Source: Pseudeuparius sepicola (taxonomy: Eukaryota; Arthropoda; Insecta; Coleoptera; Anthribidae). From it: a stretch of 64,000 nt of DNA. Below are positions 56,655 to 64,000 of this stretch, piece by piece; position 1 is the stretch's first letter, and each line of letters starts with the position of its first letter. The notes under the pieces were generated by a model. The model was not told the origin of the DNA. It did not search any database and saw only the letters and a program-made list of their open reading frames with translations. The stretch is from positions 67,663,949-67,727,948 of the forward strand of contig OY987298.1 in assembly GCA_963920635.1 (NCBI GenBank). The letters run 5' to 3'. The position numbers were made by a program, and so were the translations under genes.

Positions 56655-59400
56655 ATTTTTAAACCAGGCGTGATCATTTTTAGACGCCCAGCCCTTTGTT
56701 GGTGGAAAATGATTAAAGATATAGAGATATTATACAGGGTGAGTCACATCTAAAGGCAGAGCCGAAAACACAAGGTAGAATTCGCTAAAATAAGCACATA
56801 TGCTTAATAAACATTAGCTCAAAAACGCTTGGTTCTCCATATACAGAGTGTTGAAACTTTTCCAAATATTTTTTAATTTTTTTCTAGCCCGTTTAGGAAT
56901 TATTTTATACATATTATGGGTTGTCATTTTGTGCAATAATTTGGCCCTGTTCAGATGAGCAGCGGCGTAGATACAAATAATTTTATTTAAAATGCCAGCA
57001 TAATCACCTTGACACTAGTTTAAAAAATCCGAAATTACGAAGAAACTGTACCAGAAATAAAAAAAATACCAAGAGGCACTTTTTGTTCCAAATTAAATGG
57101 GCTATCCAAAAAATCTAAAATTTTTGGTTTTGCACAGGGCCGTACTACTTTTTTTCTACAATTATTTACAGTAACTATTTGTACCTACGCCGCTGGTGAT
57201 CGGAACGGGGTCAAATTATTCCACAAAATGGCAACCGTCCAGTGTATAATGTGTACCAAATTTGGTCCAAAAATATGTTATTTTTGGAAAATTTTCAACA
57301 CGTATATGGAGAACCAAGCTTTTTTGGGCTAATGTTTATTAAGCATATGTGCTTATTTTAGCGAGTTCTACCTTGTGTTTTCGGCTCTGACTTTAGATGT
57401 GACTCACCCTGTATATAGGAGATGATATAGGGTGTATAAAGGACTAAATTGGCTTATTTAGCGACTCTTCACAAATACGACGCTAGGCGTCGCGTTGCTA
57501 AGAAATATTTTTCTCACCAACATACCACTTTTGTTATACCATTCGACAGCCCTAATTGATCTGAACATTTTTATTATTGCCATTTTTCTTTATTATCTTC
57601 CGTTAAAAAGTTATTCTTCAAAAACACATTAAAATATTAATTTTTGTTAATCGCTGTCACCAGGATTAACGTAGCGTTTTCGATGGTTTTATTTTTCGAT
57701 ATATATCTCCCTGAACTTCCTTTTTTATTTAAAATTTAAAATTTAAATTAATTTAATTACCTCAAAACAGTTGAATGATCAACAGGACCACACAGGGTAT
57801 TAGTATGCAAAGATCCAATGACAAATATACGCGTCGTTTTTCTCTGTGTAAACTCAAAAAGCTAAAATTTTTTAACTTTAGCTATACAGATCAAGAGCGA
57901 TAAAAATCGAATCTTTAGGTGTTTCAAAACCTCCGCAGAAATTATAGATAAACTACGTGTAAAATTTACAGAAACCTGCCAGTCAGTAAGTCCAGATGAG
58001 TTAAGGCGGGTATAGTGTGCTACAACAGAAACCCCTAGAAAAATGTATAAATTGATCAGACGATGGCTTTGTTGAGAAAAGTCCAATAATTTAAATCGTT
58101 ATTTACTTGTTGGACGATATTTTGTAAAAAAATTATTATGTTTTGATTAATTAATATATTTAATTATTTATAATAATTTTATTTCAGGGTGCATTTGAGA
58201 GGAATAAAGTTTTAAAAAATTCAGCACGAGATGGCACAGAGAAAAACAACCTGTATATTTGCTATTAGATTGTTGCACAACAATAGATACCTTGTGTGGT
58301 CCTGTTGGCCATTCAACTGTTTTGAGGTATAGTATTTCTAAAGACACTTGGAACAGCATAAAAACCTGTGAATTTCGGGTGATTTCGGCTGATAAGTCTG
58401 GTATTTTTACCAGTAGCAGAACGTGGTAAAAGCTATGAAATAGATCGCGCCTCGTATATCACTGTGTTCCAAGTGAGTTCATTTATATTTTACCAGGGTA
58501 GCTCGAGAACAGGCTCTTCCGGCAATAAAATACGAATCAAAACACTTTTTTAACCATATTAAACCGCACCTGGTATTATAAGTAAAAGGAGATGAAGGAG
58601 ACAGAGACGATATATATTGTAGTAAAATTAATTGACTGCATGCTCGCCTAATATAATATATCACCAATACTTTCACGGGCTACACTGTTCGACGGCCGGC
58701 CACTTGTACAGCGTAATGCGGTGGATAGGCGTGCGATAATTTCACAGATTTTAGGATATACTTGCGTAAATAGTTGTAATCGATATGGCTTTTTAGAGAC
58801 CTTTTGACAATATTGTATGGTGCATTAACCTTTAAGTTGTGTTTGACGACAACCTTAAAAAAAAACCTTAAAACTAAAATATTATGTTGCTTTTAGAATA
58901 TGTATATCTTTAAAAAACTGCGTGACGCTTATGTCCTATATTGAGTTTTTTTTATGCAATTAGAGTTTTTTATGCTGTTTCAAGTGACTTTAAAAATACT
59001 ATAATTCCATGCCATACTTGACCCTTGACGCGCCAGATGCCTTTAAAATTCCTATTTGGCTCCCTGTAGAATAGAACTCTCCCTATATTTTTTGTTCAAA
59101 TTTGGTATATGAGAGTTTTGGGGTGTCCTGATTAGCGCTGTGGAGTCAGAGGCGAAAAAGACGCGGTTTAAAGATATTTCAAACAAATAAAAGGTAAAAG
59201 TGGTATGTTGGTAAAAAAAATATTTCTTGGCGTCGCGACGCCTAGCGTCGTGTCTGCAAAGAGTCGCTAAATGTGCCAATTTATTCCTTTATACACCCTA
59301 TATCATCTCCCATATAAAATATCTCCATATCTTTGACCGTTTTCCACCAAGCATTCCATCTAAAAATGATCACCCTGTACCTACCTGGATAGATTTCCAT
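56655..59400. repeat. Composite inverted-repeat region
   Basis: An outer arm (TGATCATTTTTAGACGCCCA..., TTAGCGACTCTTCACAAATA, up to about 57560) recurs inverted at about 59190-59400, the left arm being split by the MITE 56735-57411. Inside, 57755-58160 is mirrored by 58165-58340 and 58980-59150 belongs to the family at 7929-8640. No gene. Confidence 0.65.
56735..57411. mobile_element. 677-bp mariner-type MITE (foldback)
   Basis: CAGGGTGAGTCACATCTAAA at the left and its complement at the right, with TA on both sides (56733-56734, 57412-57413). The TIRs run about 130 bp, and weaker inverted similarity continues inward. It interrupts an older arm whose uninterrupted equivalent lies near 59310-59330. 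Confidence 0.88.
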
Positions 59401-60124
59401 ATTATCATAAAAGTATAGGTTACTACGGAACATTCCTGAAATGATAGAAAATGAGTGGTAGCAGAATGGTTGTAGTTGAGAGTTGAGATTGGATTGTCAT
59501 ACATCATTTTTGAAGTGGAATGAAGTGCCTAGGTACCTACTTTAGTTTTATAAATAATTTAAGGTCATACGTAATGTAACATCAATGTTACATTAATATG
59601 AGCGCATAATCTGTTCCATCAACATTATACCTGTACACTATGTAACTATTTCTGGAGAATTTTTTTTGGTAAATTAACGTTTTACCGGCCAAAATCGGAT
59701 AATAGGCATTAGAATCGGTGAAAGCATCATCCCCGTTTTCTTTCTGATTTCTGTGTGAAAAATAGTAAAAATCTACAATTGATACCTACCTAATTTCCAC
59801 AACCGGAAAGTGTAACATATACATGTTAATAGCCACCACGGTGGCGCAGGTGTGTATTCACCGGGGGCCCGTTTCTTAAGCACCGTCGGCCCTAGGTTCC
59901 AGTTTTAGCTAGGACATGGATTTTGTATTGTTGAAGGTGGGATTCAAAGTTGAAGCGCTGCCGCTAGGTTCTTCATTCTTGCGTATTGTATATTCTTAGA
60001 AAAACCGTTACCCATTGTGTCCATTACGATAACTTTACTTTTACTTTTTTTTATATATTTTTAAATAAAGTGCTCATTTTTGCCTCCCCCCTGCGAAAAA
60101 TCCTGGGTATGCCCATGTACTCAC
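59401..60124. other. Intronic DNA next to exon A, nothing recognised
   Basis: AT-rich up to about 60090, then the GC-rich exon begins. CACCACGGTGGCGCAGGTGT near 59836 is a local GC-rich patch without a clear role; it does not fold as a tRNA. Confidence 0.5.
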
Positions 60125-60382
60125 CGAGCCACGCCTTGCGGCGCTCCCCGATACAGAGGTGCAGCTCGGCGGCCGGCATGAGCAGCACGAGCGCCGCCGT
60201 CTCGGCGCAGTCTGCGGCCAGGGCGAGGCCGAGCACGGTGGCGAGCAGCAGCTGGGCGCGCCCTACCGCCGCCTGTGCGAGCGCGTCCTCGTGGAAGCCG
60301 ACCAACGCCTCGCCGTCGTACGGACGCAACGACGAGCCGGGGCCGCCGCCGCCACCCACTCCCGGCGACGAGGCGAACGAAG
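60125..60382 (-). CDS. SV2/SVOP-like MFS transporter, exon A (partial gene)
   Basis: First recognised exon of the host gene, 258 nt. The acceptor is CGTGGTTCCAG| and the donor is TGGCTCG|GTGAGT; both junctions are phase 1. It encodes a Gly-rich cytoplasmic segment (SSPGVGGGGGPGSS), EALVGFHEDALAQAAVGRAQ (the F-E/D-A-L...G-x-x-Q block before helix 1 of SV2-like proteins), helix 1 (LLLATVLGLALAADCAETAA) and MPAAELHLCIGERRKAWL, which leads to helix 2 in exon B. The acidic D-C-A-E within helix 1 matches the family's D/N-x-x-E. The start codon must be in an exon to the right, beyond what I could identify. Very GC-rich. Confidence 0.87.
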
Positions 60383-60589
60383 CTGGAACCACGAAAGGAG
60401 AACGTAAGCAATGATATTAATGGTAGGTATCCGTGTTGAAAGCCTAGAAGAGCCACATAGTAATTTTTTTAATTAAAACTTTTCTCAACATTTTTGCTTT
60501 ATTTTTGGCGAATAAAAAAAGACAATACCAAATAAATAGACAAATAATGTAAAATAATAAACCTTCAAAACTCACAAGAGATGTGCGCT

Positions 60590-61097
60590 CAGGGCCGTTT
60601 CTAGCGGGGGGACAGAACGTGCACTTGCACGGGACGGCACAATCAGGGGGGCAACAAAAAAATAATAAAAAAATTAATATTTGCCGTCTTAAAAAAAACA
60701 ATATCTCAGTTTTGCTTCAATGAAAGCGCGGAGAGTGTTGCTGCTTTAATACGTATCATATTTTCTTTATAGTTTATTAGTTTTGTAAGTATTCCTATAT
60801 TTTTGTGTTTCTTTTAGCTAAGGGTAACATGATTATTACTGATAATTTTTTTGCCTTTGTATGCACTATAATGTATACAAGTTCCTTGTACCAGTAACTA
60901 TTAGTTCTATTATAGTCACTGCTTGTACCTAATTACAAAGTAAGTGTACGTCTTTAGTGAAGTGCATCTGTTATGCTAAGGATTTTCACGATATTTTCAT
61001 TTATTTTCCTATATTTGAACGAACAAACTAACTTTTTATGGGGGGAGCGGCAAATTTTATTTTGCACGGGGCGCCAAAAGGGTTAGGAACGGCCCTG
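60590..61097. mobile_element. Non-autonomous hAT element, 508 bp
   Basis: The ends CAGGGCCGTTTCTAGC and, inverted, GGAACGGCCCTG are hAT-like. The flanks TGTGCGCT (60582-60589) and TGTTCGCT (61098-61105) match at 7 of 8 bases. It lies only about 200 bp upstream of exon A. No transposase frame. Confidence 0.85.
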
Positions 61098-61109
61098 TGT
61101 TCGCTACCT

Positions 61110-61740
61110 CCTTGAGCAGATTCGTTGCTGTTATGTTATATTTTTCGTCTTGTGTTTTAAGATTGAACGGAAAAGTGGCCATATCATTGTCTTAGTTAAT
61201 GTTACCTTTACCTTGTAAATTAGTGCAGTTAACTTAGGTCATAGTCAATTTAATATCTTTTAGAGTTCATTGTAAGTCAATGTTACATGCGTTAGTCTAT
61301 TGTAAGGTCACAAGTTTAGGTTTATCAATTTAAATTGCAAAATCTGTACAGATTTATTTATTTTTAAAAATCTTTTTACATTTAAGTAATCACCTTGTAA
61401 AAGCGTCGACGTTTCGACTGCAATAGGTACTTAACAGAGACTGTTTTGTGTCATTTGAAGCTGTGGTCATCTCGAAGCTGTGGTTGCAACTACTCAGCTT
61501 TTTTCTAAGTGCTCGTAAACGAACTCTAACAACTCGTGTGAACTTTTAAAATCACAGTGCTCTCGTATTAACGACGTCTCTGATTTTGTATTTCGTTTTA
61601 GTCGCTATTTTTGTTGTTTTCCACCTTATTGTAACCACTTTTATATAAAATTCCACTTTTGTGAATAAATTGTAAATAGGAAAATGTTATATTTTATTTA
61701 ACCATCAAGCTTCTGGGGCTCTAATGAACCATTTTCGTTA
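61110..61740 (+). repeat. Possible LTR end and primer site of a gypsy element
   Basis: Segment 61668-61740 is shared with 35095-35215 (AACCATCAAGCTTCTGGGGC). It lies upstream of RT fragments in the same sense, so it could be the LTR and leader. Limits are guesses. Confidence 0.35.
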
Positions 61741-62338
61741 TATAGTGTCCATTTTTGTCAAAGGTAAAGTGACAAAGAAATCTCGTGCAGGAGATTGCAA
61801 ACTAGCCAACAATGATGCTGCATTTCTATTCGTTTCCATTTGTTATGAACTAAATGGCAAATAAGTAGAGGTAGTGATAAACTCGGGAATTGTGAGCATG
61901 ATCAGATCGTATCTTTGCTATACTGCTAAGAACGAAAAATGTATGTCAACAGCAAGCTGGGTTGAAGCTGATAAATATTTTGCTGTTAACAACCACATGA
62001 GTCATAAAAAGAACTTCCGTGCCGAGGTACATATATTTTTTGAAATCGAAAAAAAATATTTTATTAGGCGAAACAATAATCATAAGGGATCACCCGTCCA
62101 TGAACCGACTACGCGCGGCGTTGCTTGACTTTTTCCATTGCTCTACCTAGGTCAAGTATGACTAGACACGGCACTTTCCACCTGAAAATCTAAACTGCTG
62201 CCTATTGTGCAGCCCCCATGTAAAATAGATTAATGTTCAAACCTACTAAAATATTTATACTGAAAGATTACCCTGCAATAAATAGGTAACAATTTCGCAA
62301 TGTGTACGAAAAGTTAAATACGATTTATTGGCCGGGTT

Positions 62339-62830
62339 TTGAATATTTGGTCACTTTTGGCAGAAGATGCGGTACCTGTCACTTTTAATGCCAGAAAGGT
62401 ACCCCATTCAATTCATGACGAGTTAAAAAAAGAGTTAGATAGTCTAGAGAAAAATGGTGTTATACAGAAAATTGAGGAACCCACTGATTGGTGTCATCCT
62501 CTAGTGGTGGTTGGAAAGCCCTCGGCAAAAATCCGAATTTGTTTAGACCCTCAACCCCTAAATAAAGTAATTAAACGTGTCTGTTAGTGTTTGACAAAGA
62601 TAAAGAGGAACATGATCGAAATCTCAGAAATGTACTACAGAAAGCCAGAGAAGCTAATATAAGATTTAACAAAAATAAATGTAAATTTGATGTAAGCGAA
62701 CTTAAATTTATAGGCCATATTATAACAAGTTCAGGTGTGAGAGTAGATAATGATAAGATTAAAAGTATTTTAAGTGTACCAATACCAAAAAATAAGAAAG
62801 AAATTTAAAAATTTCTTGGCTTGGTTACAT
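62339..62830 (+). pseudogene. Gypsy (K02A2.6-like) reverse transcriptase fragments
   Basis: 62339-62587 gives HSIHDELKKELDSLEKNGVI and HPLVVVGKPSAKIRICLDPQ, the RT fingers with ICLDPxxLN typical of the K02A2.6-like group. 62587-62820 gives RNVLQKAREANIRFNKNKCK and ELKFIGHIITSSGVRVD, the region after the catalytic YxDD. The palm with the catalytic residues is deleted between them, with only LVFDKDKEEHDRN left at the join. A different lineage from the element at 41.6-54.7 kb. Dead. Confidence 0.85.
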
Positions 62831-64000
62831 ATTGTACAATGGACTAATACACCACTTTTTTTTTATTTGCTCATGGGATAGTATTGGGTGAGATATACTT
62901 GCTGTATTTTTTTTTTAATTTTTTTTTCGCCCCCGTTTTGCCGCAATTAATTTTTAAAGTTCAATATACGTAACTACCTGTTGGATTTTATTTTTCCCTA
63001 AATTTACCGCCATGGCACCAGGTTTGGCAACGCCGCCCCTCAATGCCAAGCTGTCAGCCTGCGAAAACATAAACATAACCTATTTTGTGGCGTCACAAAT
63101 CGGAATATCGGATCTCGGATCCCGCGGCCCCGCGTGTTTTACAAGCTTTTATTTTTTATGATTTGAACTATTTTCACCATTCATTCTAATAATCCATGAC
63201 GGAAATGAACCATTCTATTTTGCTGAGGAAAATGCTGGGAACACTAGGTATTGGTATTGATGATTCGGACGTTATGCTGGTTGGTTTACAAAACTTTTTT
63301 TTATTGGAAACAAGTCGATTTTATCTATAAAACGACACAATTCGTAAGTACCTAACTGAACTTGCATAAATTAAATATCTAGACTTGCTGATATATTAAA
63401 GACAATAAAGAACCAACCAGGTGTAACATTTTAGCTGACGATTTTAGATTAGTGGCTCTGCCAAACGATTTTTTACTTGTTATCAAGTATATTCCACCGA
63501 CTGCTAGTTGTTTGAAGAAACTGATGATATTTTAGCCTCAATACCTAGTGTCGCAGAATAAATAGCTTCACCTGTTTATTCTGTGCTAGTGTTAATCAAC
63601 AGCATTGATTGGTTATAAACTAAACTGAGAAAAGTTAATCCTATAGACGTCAAGCACTTAGCTGGTCCAAATATAAAAAAATTATTACTTTAATTTCATG
63701 AGCCCTTACTTACAAGAAGTAGTTAGACCTGCATCGGTTCAAAAATGTAACGCTAGAATATTGGAGAAGGTGCCAGTTCTTGGCGATGTTAGAAATATAA
63801 CATGTAAAACGCAATAAAGCCAAGTTTTCAGTCGAAAAACTTTATTGTCATAGCTTGAACTATTTTAGACCCATTTAGGTAAATTATATTGTGATTGCCG
63901 AAGCATCCTCATAAAAAATGACATAATTCTTTAGAATTTTTTCACTATACATATTATACCTATATTCATTCTGGTTCATAAGCATATTTTGTGATTGTGG
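62831..64000. other. Non-coding end of window, one unidentified reading-frame trace
   Basis: A GC-richer part at 63000-63140 has no family signal. Around 63425-63560 the plus strand gives ADDFRLVALPNDFLLVIKYI and, in a shifted frame, EETDDILASIPSVAE, which looks like decayed coding sequence but matches nothing I recognise. Confidence 0.35.

Noticed and set aside
1..64000. tRNA, rRNA and snRNA genes
   Set aside because: I looked for tRNA-like internal promoter boxes and cloverleaf ends and saw none convincing; no rRNA-like stretch was noticed. A covariance scan could still find some.

Overview
This window is nuclear DNA from an arthropod, most likely an insect with a large, repeat-rich genome. 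The signs are spliced genes, long AT-rich introns, many nested DNA transposons of Tc1/mariner, hAT and PIF/Harbinger type, LINE and Ty3/gypsy remnants, and frequent TAGGTACCTA-like motifs. The order cannot be fixed from sequence alone.

Host gene. Four exons on the minus strand fit one another in reading phase and order and encode the N-terminal half of a major facilitator transporter of the SV2/SVOP (synaptic vesicle glycoprotein 2-like) family: A 60125-60382, B 38794-38956, C 13202-13420, D 7336-7630. The introns between them are about 21.2, 25.4 and 5.6 kb. Exons A, C and D are extremely GC-rich islands in AT-rich DNA. The first exon(s) and the C-terminal half lie outside the window or were not recognised. 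Almost everything else is transposon material in the introns of this gene.

Layout. 0-7 kb: short remnants (Harbinger MITE, THAP exon, mariner and LINE fragments). 7-13 kb: exon D, foldback repeats, a hAT MITE with a perfect 8-bp target duplication, exon C. 13.5-16.4 kb: a hAT MITE with a mariner MITE nested in it, then a foldback holding minisatellites. 17.7-23.1 kb: a LINE (ORF1 plus endonuclease/RT ORF2, both broken) lying exactly between inverted arms that each carry a hammerhead-ribozyme-like motif. 28.2-30.5 kb: a complete Tc1/mariner-type DD41D transposon with 535-bp terminal inverted repeats and a 360-aa transposase interrupted by a 57-bp intron. 31-39 kb: palindromes, MITEs, a 122-bp tandem repeat, exon B. 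41.6-55.6 kb: a minus-strand Ty3/gypsy element split by a second intact-looking DD41D transposon (itself invaded by a foldback) and by a PIF/Harbinger element with transposase and MADF-type partner gene. 55.7-64 kb: a micro-palindrome, nested foldbacks, exon A, another hAT MITE, and a second gypsy-type fragment.

The most unusual items are (1) two 37-42 bp near-perfect palindromes at unrelated sites, each flanked by its own direct target duplication, one of them inserted in frame in a LINE ORF1; (2) the ribozyme-bearing inverted arms around the LINE; and (3) two DD41D transposons with apparently intact, spliced transposase genes. All readings were made by eye; no searches or alignments were run.
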